A DNA stretch of 64,000 bases. Origin: Chlamydoabsidia padenii. Its lineage: Eukaryota; Mucoromycota; Mucoromycetes; Mucorales; Cunninghamellaceae. The position numbers were made by a program, and so were the translations under genes. The stretch is from assembly GCA_025330725.1 (NCBI GenBank), contig JAIWND010000028.1, positions 243,501 through 307,500 on the forward strand, in the 5' to 3' direction. Each line of letters begins with the position of its first letter. The first letter of the stretch is position 1. The notes below the pieces were generated by a model. The model saw nothing but the letters and a program-made list of their open reading frames with translations. It was not told where the DNA came from and made no database searches. This document shows positions 42,550 to 54,927 of the stretch, piece by piece.

Positions 42550-44974
42550 ATGTCACTCAAACTTCGTCACCTGCTTCTTGTCGCGGGAATCTTGCTCATT
42601 GTCTTTTTTATTCAAATGACTCAAGCTGAATCTGGTAAATATATATTACACTACATAATGACACCATTTTAATACTTTTGGTTACTAATCGCACTTGCTC
42701 ATTCGTCCTCTTGTAGTTTCCGAGCGGGATATCGCCTATTTGGGCCGTCATGTCAAACGGGCTCCACCTTCTGTATTGGACAATGATGCTGGTAGGCACA
42801 AACAAACTATACCATTAAAAAAAAATAATACTAAAGTTTTGTCTTTTTCATAATTAGATACCAATGGGCACAACAAACCATCTTCCAGTGATTCCTCCTC
42901 TATTGACAACGACAAAACATCATCTCTCAAAGATCAAGAAAAGCAGCAACCAAAATCTGATAATGATGAATCGACACATAAGAAAGAAACTTCTGGGTCT
43001 TCATCAAAGAAGGACAATCAGCAACCATCCGACGACTCGAAACTCAAACAACAACAAGATGTGATGGAGCCTGGTGATGTTGAAGCTACTGGTGGCGATA
43101 CAAATGTAACCAATAAACCTTCTCAAGATACTACTAACGGTGCACCACATGCCACGGGAAAGCCTGACCCTCAGTCTACCGATTCACCAAAAGATACAGC
43201 AGCAAATACAGATAATCAAACAACTGATATTCCAACTAGAGCGGCCACACAAACAGATGCTTCGCCAACTGAAGAAACGAAGGGTACTCAAACTGAAACT
43301 GCGACAACAAAGACTGATGAAGAAACGACAGGTACACCAACGGCTACTCAAACTGAAACTGCGACAACAAAGACTGATGAAGAAATGACAGGTACACCAA
43401 CGGCTACTCAAACTGAAACAGCGACATCGGCAACAACTGATGTGGCTACTAAATCGGTAACACCAACGGATCAATCTACTGGACAGCCTACTGAATCAGT
43501 AACATCAACTGAACAATCAACTATACAGTCTACTGAATCAGTAACATCAAATGGACAATCTAATGGACAGCCTACTAAATCAGCAACATCAACTGGACAA
43601 CCCACTGATTCTGCGGCTGATCAGTCAACTGGCTTTGGAACTGAATCAGCAACTAGTACTTTTATTTCTTCTACTGCAACAGACGCAACAATGATGTCTT
43701 CTTCCTCTGGTTATGTGACATCAACCAATACCCTATCAGCCAGCAGCACATTTTTTCCAACCTCTACAGCCGACAACACATTGATGTCCTCTTCAGAATC
43801 AGTGACCACCACCTACATGGATTCAACATCTCCCAGTTCATCCATGCCGACAACGATGACTGACTCTGAATCAAGCACCTTTTACTCTTCCAGCACAATC
43901 ACTGAATCAATAATCTCGGAATCTTCTTTGATGGAAACCACTACTTCCTCTGATATCATGACAAGTAATAGCATACAATCCACTGATAGTATGGTATCCA
44001 CTACAACAACCGATTCAACTCAATCGAACATGGCGATATCAACAATAGCAAGTATGACTACATCAAGTACCAATTCAGCTTTAACATCAACAACTGAATC
44101 AGTGACCACAACCACTAGCGACGAATCTTCCTTCTCAACAACCAGATCATCCACACGAACCTTCTCTGTCACATCATCCACTGCTGTCCCATCTCTTGTA
44201 CTCGGTGCCAATGAATGTGGTAGCGATCCTCATGCTGTCAACGGCCGATGTCCTGATGACTACTTTTGTAATGCTGCTCTCAAAACATGTGTCTCTCTCA
44301 AGATAAATGGTGAACAATGCTACGAGGACTTTCAATGTCTCTCCTCTTACTGTGGCTCTGGCAACTCGTGTACTGATCCTCCTCAACTAACACCGGGAAC
44401 CAATCTATCTGGTGGTCAAATCGCTGGGATCACACTGGGATGTATTGCTGGTGTGGTGATCTTGTTTTTGGGTTTGATCCGTTGGCAAAGAAGATCACGA
44501 CAATTGAACAGACGGGCAGAACGATTCCGGGAATTCGACGAAGCATTTGAAAACAATAATGGACATAACAAACAATCGGCTCGATTGTCCAAGTACAACT
44601 TTTTGACTCGAGTGCTTCATGGCACCGACACACCCATGACCGAAACTCCTCTACACCATAACACGATTGATGATTCACAATTCCAATATTCGACTTTTAA
44701 CAATAACAACAACATTGATGATTCACAGTTTTATGGGAATATCGATCTTGCCACCACGCCAGTACCATATCCACCTCATCTTGGCACATCGACTCAAGAT
44801 CCCTATGCCTTGGTTGGATCAAACACTCATCAAGAATCAATGGAATCATCGGTGTCTCCAAATGCTTATGATTCTCCTCATGCACCAAATGGTGAACCTA
44901 CCCGATCGGAATACAACCCATTTCGAATCCCGCCGGCGGATGGACCTCAAAATAAGAACTATGGGTATTTTTAA
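42550..44974 (+). CDS. Secreted-type transmembrane mucin with a Cys-rich juxtamembrane domain
   Basis: Three exons: 42550-42634, 42717-42791, 42858-44974; 758 aa. An N-terminal signal peptide (HLLLVAGILLIVFFIQMTQA) is followed by a possible basic cleavage site (RHVKR). A Lys/Asp/Ser-rich part leads into about 370 residues of Ser/Thr-rich mucin with TETATTKTDEE repeats. A small Cys-rich domain follows (CGSDPHAVNGRCPDDYFC, CVSLKINGEQC, FQCLSSYCGSGNSC; eight Cys in all), then one membrane helix (QIAGITLGCIAGVVILFLGL). The cytoplasmic tail, about 160 aa, is Asn/His/Pro-rich. The layout suggests a cell-surface sensor or adhesin like the Mid2/Wsc sensors, but the Cys pattern does not match WSC as I know it. 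Function is inferred from architecture only. Confidence 0.8.
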
Positions 44975-45769
44975 ACCATCATCTAGTTATACTTGGTAAT
45001 AGTTTAAATATATAGTTTATAGGCTGTTTGTAATTATATAACGTAATAAAAAAAAAAAAGGATATTTGAAATATTTTGTGAATTTGGTTTAGGTGGGACA
45101 TTGTATTCATAAAATGAACGTGATTGTATTCTCATCGTGCGAAAAAAAAAAAAAAAAATGAAGGCGTCTTGTTTAATTGGATTCTGTCTGTACTTTCTGT
45201 ACTTGATTCTCGTTGGTTGTTGATTTGATGTTCAGTTGAATATTGTTCTAGTTTTCTTGGCGTTTAAGCGTAGACTGTAGGGGATTCGTTTATTTAAAAA
45301 CCCGACATAAAGGATCCATGGGTTCTTTTTATTTTATTTTGGTCAATGTTAAGGGTAAATAAGAATGAATACACTACAGCCAAGTTGATTGATTGATTGA
45401 TTGATTGATACATTTGATAAAACATCGAGTAGGTGAGGGGGTGTTTGGATGGTTTGATCTATGCCATGTTGATTGGTACAACTAATTAGGAAAGTGACGC
45501 TTTAGTCCTAAAAATAGGAGTTGAGATTTCTAATTTTTTACTTCTTTTCTCTCTCTCTCTCTCTTTCTCTCTTTTTTTTTTTATTTTTTATTTTTTTTGT
45601 TCTTTTTTTCTTCTTTAACTTTGTGATTGAAGGAAAAAATAAAAAGATCTCTCTATAGAATTGGTCTTCTTATCTATTGACTCTATCTCATCCGCGATCC
45701 TTCTTTGCTGAATTCATCAACAACACCCTTCTCACTTTTCACTCTACATAATCAACAAGAAGAACAGCA
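44975..45769. other. Spacer between mucin and NIPA genes
   Basis: Contains the mucin 3' end (AATAAAA at 45044-45050), A runs, a GATT tetranucleotide repeat (about 45385-45409), a TTTAAAAACCCGA motif variant (45293-45305) and a CT-rich leader for the next gene. No gene seen. Confidence 0.6.
45385..45409. repeat. (GATT)n microsatellite
   Basis: About six tandem GATT units in the spacer upstream of the NIPA gene. Confidence 0.85.
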
Positions 45770-47819
45770 ATGTCAAGCTCGGAATCAACGTTATCACTTA
45801 CACCAGAAGCACTAGAAGCACACGGGGCACTTTATAAAGGCATTGGGGTCACCTTAGCAGTGGCAAGTGGTAAGTCTGGATGGAAAACAAAAAGGCATTT
45901 ACTATAGGATGGATGGGGGGAAGGGGTTGGTTGGGCTGGCTAATATATGGTTTGGGTAATATAGAATTGTTATTAACTTGTACATACACACACTTACTTA
46001 CTCATTCACCCCCCTTAATTTTTATATACATTAGGTGTCTTTATTGGTAGCAGCTTTGTATTCAAGAAAAAAGGTCTTTTGGATTCTAACGCACGCTCAG
46101 GTAAGATTACAATTCTTCTCTCTCTCTGTGTGTGTGGGGGGGGGGCTCCTTATACTAATATCTTTCCGATTCTTATTATTATTATAAGGAAGCGCTGCTG
46201 GTGAAGGTTATGGATATCTGAAATCGGCCATGTGGTGGACGGGAATGATACTTAGTAAGTTAGGGGGGGGGGGAAATCAAGAGAAGGGTTGTGGTTGTAC
46301 TAACTGACTTTATATTAGTGGTTGTTGGTGAAGCTTGTAATTTTGTCGCTTATGCTTTTGCTCCTGCTATTCTTGTCACCCCTCTTGGTGCCCTCAGTGT
46401 GGTTTTAAGGTAAACGGATCAAAACGGGGATGTGACACTTACTAACATGATATATAGTGCTGTTTTATCATCCATCTTTTTAAAAGAAGGATTGACATTT
46501 CAAGGAATCATCGGGTGTATACAATGTGTCTTGGGTGCTATCATCATCGTACTACATGCTCCTGAAGAAGGTGCGGCTGACAACTCGATTGCAACTTTTA
46601 GAACACTAATGCTATCAACAGGTAACAAAAATAGGATATAAGGGAAGAAAGAAAAACAAGGTTTTGATTTGTATTGTATTAGGATTTATGACATACTCGG
46701 TCTTTGCTGTTGGTCTTTCACTCTTCCTTGTATTTTACTGTGGACCACGTTGGGGTAGCAAGAATATGTTGGTCTATATCACGGTGTGTTCACTGATTGG
46801 CTCACTCTCGGTGGTATTTACTCAAGGGATTGGTGGTACCATTGTTCATTCTTTGGCGGTAGAAAATCAATTCGATGATTGGTTCGTTTATCTAGTGCTG
46901 GCACTAACCATTGTAACTCTGATGGTGGAAATCATCTATCTCAACAAGGCTCTCAACATTTTCAACACTGCTCTAGTCACTCCAACTTATTATGTCATCT
47001 TCACCACTCTCACTATCGTCAGCGCCACGGTGTTTTACCGTGGATTCGAAGCATCAGGTACCGATGTCACCACTTGTGTATTTGGATTCTTGATCATCTG
47101 CTCCGGTGTTGCTCTCCTTCACCATTCACGTAGTCAACCTCAACATCATCACCAACCTCTGGCTGACGACGAAAGCAGTATCGAAAGTCGACGACGCAAC
47201 AGTTTGTTACACCTCTTTGATAACGAAAAGTATATAAACTCGGATGAAGACGATCATGATGAAAACGATCATATGTTGCCTCAGAATGGGATGGATCAAC
47301 CGGGACCGGCAGACGTGTTTCCTAAACCGTTAATTGGTGCTGGTCGGTATGCTTCTACTTCTCGGAAATCGCTCACTTTGTCTCGTCGATCCAAGGCTTC
47401 GATGGATGATTATAATGGTATCGAATTAGTCCCGGCGTCTCATCAACAATACACTGAAACAATCAGTATGGATAAGATTCCATCCAAGAGATCTCAGAGT
47501 AATAAAACAGGTAAAGTTGGAAAAAATAAAGGAGAGAGGAGTACAAGGGATGGATGCATAACTGACAAGTTTTTTTTTTTCTTTGTCTATATTAGATCTA
47601 TTAACTCAAGAAGATATGTCAACAGAAGAACCTCAGCAAGAACCCTTTTTGTTGGACCCACCTCCAGCAACCAACGGTATTCGACCTGTTACATCACCTT
47701 CATCACGCCGTGCTCAAGATCAGGTGGATCCATTAACTTCTTATAGAAAAGGTTTAAAGAAATCAAACGGAGGTGATGATACGAATGGACTGATGGAAGG
47801 CTGGGATCATGATGATTAG
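45770..47819 (+). CDS. NIPA-family magnesium transporter
   Basis: Seven exons: 45770-45869, 46035-46100, 46189-46254, 46319-46409, 46458-46621, 46683-47510, 47596-47819; 512 aa. About nine membrane helices with the family landmarks: [15 protein letters not shown] in helix 1, [48 protein letters not shown] and [20 protein letters not shown]. These are characteristic of NIPA1-4 and related fungal proteins (DMT superfamily), which move Mg2+ at the plasma membrane or endosomes. The core ends near residue 330. A hydrophilic tail of about 180 aa ([15 protein letters not shown], many Ser, Arg) is longer than in animal NIPAs and could be regulatory. Confidence 0.92.
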
Positions 47820-48275
47820 ATTAATATACAAACACACACACACTCATTTACTATTACTCCCCTACCCCCTCCCCTCTCCCTGATAACTTTTGTACAATAT
47901 TGTTTGTTTTTATTGTTTATACCTTCCTTCCCAATAAAATAAAAAGTGATTTGACAGTAGATACTATATGTGGACTTCTATTTGTGTTATTCGTTTATCA
48001 TATAGGTAGTCTTTGACAATGTGTACTACATGTAGACTTCTATTTGTGTATTCTTTTTATCATTCAAGGTGCATGAAAATAATTCAATCGGCGTTTCAAA
48101 TATCAGACAAACCCTACATAACACCTAACACGATAAATACAAAAAGTCAAAAATCATGACAAATTCTGTGTTTATTATCAATTAGGCAATAGCATTTTTT
48201 TTTAAAAGAAAAAAAAAAGTGAGGCTACGACCTAAGTGAGAGGGGTATAAAATCTATTACAAGGAAGGTTATATA
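47820..48275. other. Convergent spacer: NIPA and Gemin5
   Basis: Two short direct repeats of about 50 bp: ATAC/TGTACTAYATGTRGACTTCTATTTGTG at about 47961-47990 and 48018-48050. A type-B word AATTCAATCGGCGTTTCAAA lies at 48081-48100 between two 3' ends. No gene seen. Confidence 0.55.
48081..48100 (+). promoter_or_regulatory. Type-B motif AATTCAATCGGCGTTTCAAA
   Basis: A full-length copy of the second recurrent word, located between two converging genes, so it is not an obvious promoter element of either. Confidence 0.35.
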
Positions 48276-51200
48276 CTATCCAGGACCATTTTCAAGTTTG
48301 CGTTTGTTCACCAAAGTAAGCCATCGATCAATCAAGGTTTCTGTAGAATCAGCCTGAATAAGAATGCCAATAGATGCTGCCCAAAATGTACTTGATTCTG
48401 TTCCTCGTCGCCCAAGTAGGTTGATGGCATGAGTTGCTCCACCAGGTAGACCAGACTGTATGTAACTAAGATTCGATAAATGGATTAGTTGATGACAATA
48501 ATGCTGTAACATTCTTACCATAAAGCCGCGAGTTCTTCTTGACCATTGGTTTGAAGTTGCTGAGCCCATTCAGTATATAACGTCGGTAACAAAGGATCGT
48601 TTTCTGGAAGTCGGACTTTGGTTATTGCGATGGCTTCCCTATTCCTCACCCAAAAAAAAAAAAAAACGTCTAGTCAGTCTTCATGCCACATTTCTTTCGT
48701 ACCATGGTACTTACGGATACATGGATGCTTTACGATAAACATGAATTGCGTCGTATACTTTGGAGCAGGCCAACAAGCAAGTAGCCGCCAAGTGATGGAA
48801 TCCATTCGTAGCCAATTTACGAGCTTGATCTTCCATCATTTTCAACCATAATTCTTTTCCAGCTAAGTAAATACAGGTTGGGGTTAGACCTTTTTTTTTA
48901 TACTGTCCTGCTTACCTATAGGACTTAAAGCCAATACAATCCAATCAGTGATCATCATGCCATTACTTGCATGATGATAGGACTCGAGTGTTGAGAAGTT
49001 ACTTCGCATAAAATCCAATGCCAGTTTGACATCTGAGCCTATAAAGGAAGTGGTGGCGGTCAAATTATTCATCCCATTCGTTGAAATATCACTATCATCC
49101 AAATGATCCACTTGATCAAAAAAGAATAATTGTTAGTCTTTTCCAATGACTCCATAGCCTCTTCTTTACCTTCAATGCCAATCAGTTTTCGCACATCGTT
49201 TTTATCCCCAAGTAGCAGTTTCAAAATATATCCTTCTGATGATTCCTTGTCGAGATATTCCAACGAAATCGTAGTGTATTTGTTGATTTGATCGTCGTCG
49301 TTTGCTTTGTCGTACCGATTCTTGATGCTATTGATAATTTCCATAGGATCAGGATCAACGCCATAGAGTGCCACCGAACACTGGAAGCATTGTTGTTGGA
49401 GTTTCAATGGATTGCGCACCTTGACCGATTTGACTGTCGTTTCAAATAGCATTTTTGATTTATGCTTGTTGTTTGCATGATCTGTTGTTTTTTGTCGTTT
49501 AGATGAATCTGATGTTGTCGTGGTCTGTTGACTAATGGAGTCCAAATCGTGCTTTTTTGATACTGGAGTTGTGTCTGTCGTGATAGGTTTCCGTTTTATC
49601 AATCGTTTCTTTTCACGAAGTAGCCTTGATGTAGTGATTTTTTCTGGAGAGAGATGTCATTAGCATGTATTTTTTTTTTTTTTTTTTCAAATTTGCCGAC
49701 TAATCACTTACTGACATTATCCATTGTCATGGTATAGTTTTTCCAATTCCACATATAAATAAACCGATCTTCGCCACCGGTAAGAAGGACATCAGGTTCC
49801 AAGTATTGCCAGCATACCGAATAGACACGTCCGCAATGTTTTTCAAAACAACCAACCACTGTAGGAGTAGGTTCTATATTCCAAACCTAAATCAAAAAAA
49901 AAAAAAAATAGGTTGCATGAATTTTACATAACTAGATGATTCATGCATAATATCAATACTTACAATCGCCAAATTGTCCATTGATGTTGATGCAAGGATA
50001 GATTGATCAATGTGATGGCTCCACCTCAAGCAAGTGATAGTCTGCTTATGTGCATTCAAAGAACCAAAGGGTGAAGTTTCAGTGGTTGGAAGAGCTATAT
50101 ATACAGTATGTAAAGAATCATGTCAAAAGTTAAAATTTCGTTCGTTCAATTCCTAGTATTTGATTTACCTGTAGGGTTGATATCTACTTTATGATGTATC
50201 TTATGGATGGCGATGTCCCCATCATGACAGCCAGAAGCCACTAAAGAGTAACTATCAAGATCTAAATTGTAAATTGTGAGATTAGTATCAGCCTATTGCT
50301 GTTTTTTTTTGGGGGGGGGAGTCACCTTTCCAATGGAAACATGAGATTGGTTTCCGATGATAATTTGATGAATAAATGACCTTCAAAGATTCCAAGCTGT
50401 AGATTTCCATCGATCCATCACTATTTCCAAGAGCAAGATATTTGAAGGAAGGACTGGTGGCCACAAAGGTGCGAATCGCCTTCTTGGTTTCCAATAATGT
50501 ATATAAATCCGGGTTGATGGTTGCCAATAAACTAGAAAAAGAGATCGGGTTTTGATGAGGACGACCAACATTTCGTAAAAAGAGACCTCCCTTTTCGCCA
50601 CAAGTAATCAACGTGTCTGTCATAGTATCGAATTCAGCAACACCAGTCTTGGCTAAAACAAAAGAGAGATCACCAGCCCAGGCAAGCGAAGGAGCCACAC
50701 CGACCGAATGATACTCTTTAAAGGTCAAATTCTTGTTGTTGAAGACATCGTATAATCCAACGTGGCCGTATTCCGTGCTATATGCTGCCATGCCTTCGAT
50801 AGTTGGATGCCAAAGTATTTTTTCCACTTGACCACGGAGACCTTTCCAAAAGTTAGTTGATTCGTAAAAGTTGGTGCGTCGACCTCCAGGTTTACTGATG
50901 ATTCCATCCATTGCATGGTATTCCCAGAGCTTGATGTTGCTATCACCATAACCAATGATGATATGATCCGGAGTGTTCGGTGATATGTCCAGACTATACG
51001 GAAATCCGGATTGAGTTTTGATTGTCATGATAGGTTTTCCATCTCGAAGATTCCATTTAACGATCTACCAAAAGAAGGTAAATAGATGAGAGGTGAGTAA
51101 GGTGTAAGGTGTAATCTTTTCCTTTTTTTGTGAAAACATAGTATAAAGTTACCTGTCCATCCAGAGAATAAGTGATGATGTGGTAAGTGCTGGCAAAACA

Positions 51201-52412
51201 TAAAGAGAAGGCTATGCGAGAATGACATTGTTCAAACCGAGGAGATATTTGAGACACCTTGGATCCAGAGATATTATATCGTAGTATTTGGCCACTATAA
51301 CAAATAACATTAGTATCATACCTTTTTTTTTTCCATAGTTGTATGCTTATACTTACGCATGAGACGTGATATAGATTTCGGTAGAGCATAATGGAGACCA
51401 AGTAAGGTGTATCCAATTAGTGTTCTTTTGCTGTGCTGTCAAATGGTTATCTGTTTTTGGTAACTTTATCGTGTGACTGATGGAAGATTCAATGACTTGC
51501 CAGACCAATACATCTTTTGTTCGTTTTCCACCCGAAGCAAGAGATGGCCAACCAGAAGAATTCGCTTGATCATTAAAAACTTGCCAAGATAATGAATTGA
51601 TTGCATCGTTTGTGTGAAGTAATTGACTTTTTTCCTTTAGCTTGAGATCGTCACCAACAGAGTACACCATGATGATCCCATTGAGATATCTACATTAGTC
51701 CATTTTATTCCACACACACACACACGCAAACAAACAAAAGGTAAAGATTAGATCAAGTCTATCACAGTTTTATTGTTCTTTACCCTATAGCAATGTAATC
51801 GGTGTTTTCGTGGTTGACCAACGCCATAGCTGTGATTTCAGATTTGACAGGTAGGTATTGCTGACTTTTAGTTCCTGATGTTTCTTGTACTATAATGCAT
51901 CCAGTTTTATCACCTATAATATATATAAAAGCATTAATGAATCCATTTTTTTTTAAATATATATTGTACTTTGGTTGATTATTACCTGATATAACAACTG
52001 TTCCTTCACGTAAACATTTAAGAGCTGTTACTTCAGCCTATAATAGTAAAGAAGAAGAAAAAAAAGAAAAGAAAAGAAAAAAACGTTAGTAACATGCATA
52101 TTGAATCCAGTATTATTTTACCTTGTGTGGTTGGAGGACAGTCAATAAGGATCCATCAAGCAAATTCCAAAGTCGAATAACAGGATCTTTACCAGCCACA
52201 AAACATAGATGAGTATGAGCATCGATAGCATTGATCTTTTCCAGTGCCCCACTGAAGGATGATCGATAGGACAGCGAGTGTAGGTGGAGAATGACAATAA
52301 AGTTTTTGGACGCGTATACATAAAAGTCGTCGGTGGTGAGTGCAGTATAACTTGAATACCAATTAGGACCAGGTGGGAAGGCTGCTACCTTATCCAATCT
52401 TTTGTCATCCAT
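48276..52412 (-). CDS. GEMIN5: Gemin5-like WD40/TPR protein of the SMN complex
   Basis: Fourteen exons: 52412-52122, 52037-51986, 51913-51784, 51689-51357, 51294-51153, 51064-50326, 50261-50169, 50094-49964, 49886-49712, 49643-49170, 49110-48916, 48862-48715, 48638-48519, 48465-48276; 1070 aa. WD-repeat blocks fill the first ~690 residues (VIRLWNLLDG, IVKWNLRDG, HIIIGYGDSNIKLWEY, LAIVWNIEP, EDRFIYMWNWKN). A basic linker follows. The C-terminal helical block KELWLKMMEDQARKLA, HHLAATCLLACSKVYDAIHV, YRKASMYPEAIAITKVRLP matches the Gemin5 TPR-like region. Gemin5 recognises the Sm site and cap of snRNAs and delivers them for Sm-core assembly. The protein is shorter than human (1508 aa), lacking most of the C-terminal RNA-binding region. 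It is absent from budding yeast as far as I know. It is divergent to RRP40. Confidence 0.9.
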
Positions 52413-52595
52413 GTTGGGTTAATAAAGTAAAAGAAGAGAGAAGAAAAAAAGAAAGAGAGGGAAAAGGTAAATGATTTAAAATACCGATAATCCAAATTGG
52501 GAGAAGCCAGTCATTTAAACAAATTTGCTCTCTGTGCTGTTTTGTTTTTTCAGACCCGCTTCTTTCACTTCCCACTCTTTTAAATCTTTAATATA
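52413..52595. promoter_or_regulatory. 183-bp divergent promoter of Gemin5 and RRP40
   Basis: Only 183 bp separate the two start codons. It contains an A/G-rich stretch on the Gemin5 side and a T/C-rich leader on the RRP40 side. No exact CAAATCCCG word is present. The two genes act in RNA metabolism, so shared control is plausible. Confidence 0.6.
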
Positions 52596-53453
52596 ATGCC
52601 TACAACAGATCAAGCCCCACCTACAGAACTGAAGATTGTTATTCCAGGTGATATCATCTCAATAGATCAAAACGAAGACCAAGACGAAAATAGCACTATT
52701 ATTCTTGGACCAGGCTTACGACAAGACGGTGATCAAATAGTTGCCAATAAGGCTGGTATTCTACGAAACAATGGCAATCGTTGGTGGATCGAAAGCAATC
52801 AAAAAAGAGTAAGTATGAATGGATAATACTATCAAAAAAAGCGACTGTTACTAAACTCTTTGTATTGATTCAAACCTTTTATAGTATATTGCGGCCACTG
52901 GCGAATCAGTGCTGGGAACAGTATTGGCACGATTAGGTGAATATTATCGGGTGGATATTGGTGCAGCACGACCCGCCATTCTTCCTCACTTGGCTTTTGA
53001 AGGGGCAACAAAACGAAACAAACCTAATTTGGCTGTCAAGACTCTCGTCTATTGTCGTGTCAGTATGGCCAACCCGGATATGGAACCTGAATTGGAATGT
53101 ATCAACCCTACAACCTCTAAAGCTGACGGTTTTGGTGAATTAAAAGGTGGGTTTGTCTTTAAATGCTCATTGGGTTTATGTCGAAGGTAAGAACACATAA
53201 CTAAATAGGTGGATACTAAACATATTAATACTTTTTTTTTTTTTTGATGGATAGATTATTGAATCCAGCAACACCAATTCTCACTTTACTTGGCGAACAT
53301 ATTCCTTTTGAACTGGCTGTGGGTATGAATGGTCGAGTGTGGGTGAACACCAATAGCTGCAAGGAAACCATCTTGATCTCAAACGCTATTCAAAACTCGG
53401 AATACCTCAGTGAAAAGGAATGCGAATCCATGGTGCAATCCCTCTTGGACTAG
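52596..53453 (+). CDS. RRP40: Exosome cap subunit RRP40 (EXOSC3)
   Basis: Three exons: 52596-52808, 52885-53186, 53255-53453; 237 aa. The N-terminal domain reads IVIPGDIIS...ILGPGLRQDGDQIVANKAGI. An S1-type domain follows (GESVLGTVLARLGEYYRVDI, PAILPHLAFEGATKRNKPNL) and then a KH domain (ELECINP, GGFVFKCSLGLCRRLL, ELAVGMNGRVWVN). The order N-term/S1/KH and the LRQ-(D)GDQI-A-KAG element define RRP40, one of three RNA-binding cap subunits of the exosome (the others are RRP4 and CSL4). Length matches yeast (240 aa). Confidence 0.95.
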
Positions 53454-54927
53454 ATATCATCTTCATCTTCCCTTAATTGACCTTAATAGACATTCCCTCT
53501 ACTCTTCATTGTTATATTGTTACTATTGTAAATACACTATCATCATTTTAAATCACAAAATCAAATAAAATAAACTGTATTCGTACTTTTTGGACGCAGG
53601 AAAAAAAAAAATCACAGACTAGACAGAACTTAATTCAAATCCCGCTATTCTCACCTTGAATCTTGAGAGAGCTCTACTGGCTTAATGAACAAGTGATGCT
53701 AATGACAAAAGTGGCCATGTGCATTCCTTAGCCTATTTCCAACAAAGTGTACATAATGACCATTGTACCAAGTCCACTGTATGGAGCAATATAGCCTCAA
53801 GATCGTTTTACCCTGACTTTTGTATATATACAAAAAAGCTGCAGAATGAAAATTGATACACAAGATAAAACTTAGTTCAAAACCCGCTTACTCTCGCCTG
53901 GAATCTTAAAAGAGCTCTACTGCCTTAATGAACAAGCGATGCTAATGACAAAAGTGACCATGTGCATTCCTTGGCCTATTTCCAACAAACTTTACATAAT
54001 AGCCAATATACCAAATCCCTCGATTTGTCACTATTATAGTTATCCCATTGATTAGTTATGGTCATCTTTCATCTTTTATCCAAATACAATAAAAGCTATG
54101 TTTGCAGCAGGCTGGCAGGATGTGAAAATGGTTTATATTCTCAATCAACGTTCACCCTATTGGTTTAAGGATCTGGACGGAACAAATTAATGAAACGAAG
54201 ACAGAAGACACACACAGACAGTTCCTATATCACTGAAATGGGCGAACAATTCATCAATTCGTATGTGGTAGCGTCTTCGGTTCAATTTGTTGGTGCTTTG
54301 GCGGACTTTCAGTTATTTTTTCAAATGCCGATCCATGCATGTATTGACAAAATGTGTATATACATCTCCTAAACCCCATTTTACCAACTCAAAGCCAATA
54401 AATATTGAAAAAAAGACACTTGTGGGTGAAGAAGACGGTTTTTTTTTATTATATGGACATAATTTTGATAGTATAATTGCTACTACACATCAAGTGAAGT
54501 TCGATAGACTATGCGGCCATAAACTCCAACACCATAAGCGAGATTAATCGAGACAATAGCAGTGGATTCAAACCGGAGAAGATTCCATTGATGTTGATGA
54601 TTGGATTAATCATAGACGAAGGGGAGGGTTGTTACAGACATCCGCCTTTAACGAAAAATTCAAGATACCCGTTGATCTTGTCTTCCATCTTTAATGTATC
54701 AACCATGATAAAGAATCACTTATAATTCAACTTTGTTTATTCTAGTTATGATTAGACCAACGCATTTACCCCCCTCCTCCTTTTTTTTTGATCCATCTAA
54801 TTGTCAAATCCCGCCCACGACAAACCTTTTACCATTCTTTAGTCACGTTTTATTTAAAAGGATATATATTTTATAAGATAGATAAATACTAAAGTCAACA
54901 ACATACAAAAAGGCAAATCAATCAAGT
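53454..54927. other. Convergent spacer with paired repeat units
   Basis: 1.5 kb between the 3' ends of RRP40 and SNF5. It contains two tandem copies of the dispersed repeat (53620-54030), a further GTCAAATCCCGCCC word (54803-54816), and AT-rich sequence. Frames at 54190-54372 and 54287-54547 have no family resemblance. Confidence 0.6.
53620..54030 (+). repeat. Tandem pair of the dispersed ~240-bp repeat
   Basis: Two units start with TTCAAATCCCGC (53634) and TTCAAAACCCGC (53877), 243 bp apart. Each is followed by a near-identical run: GAGAGCTCTACTGGCTTAAT / AAGAGCTCTACTGCCTTAAT, GATGCTAATGACAAAAGTGR, CCATGTGCATTCCTTRGCC and TATTTCCAACAAA. These are the best-conserved copies in the window; the second unit is truncated. 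Confidence 0.82.

Noticed and set aside
44921..44934. TTTCGAATCCCGCC inside the mucin coding sequence
   Set aside because: It encodes FRIPP in a coding exon and has a different base at the key position. Treated as chance and not counted as a motif copy.
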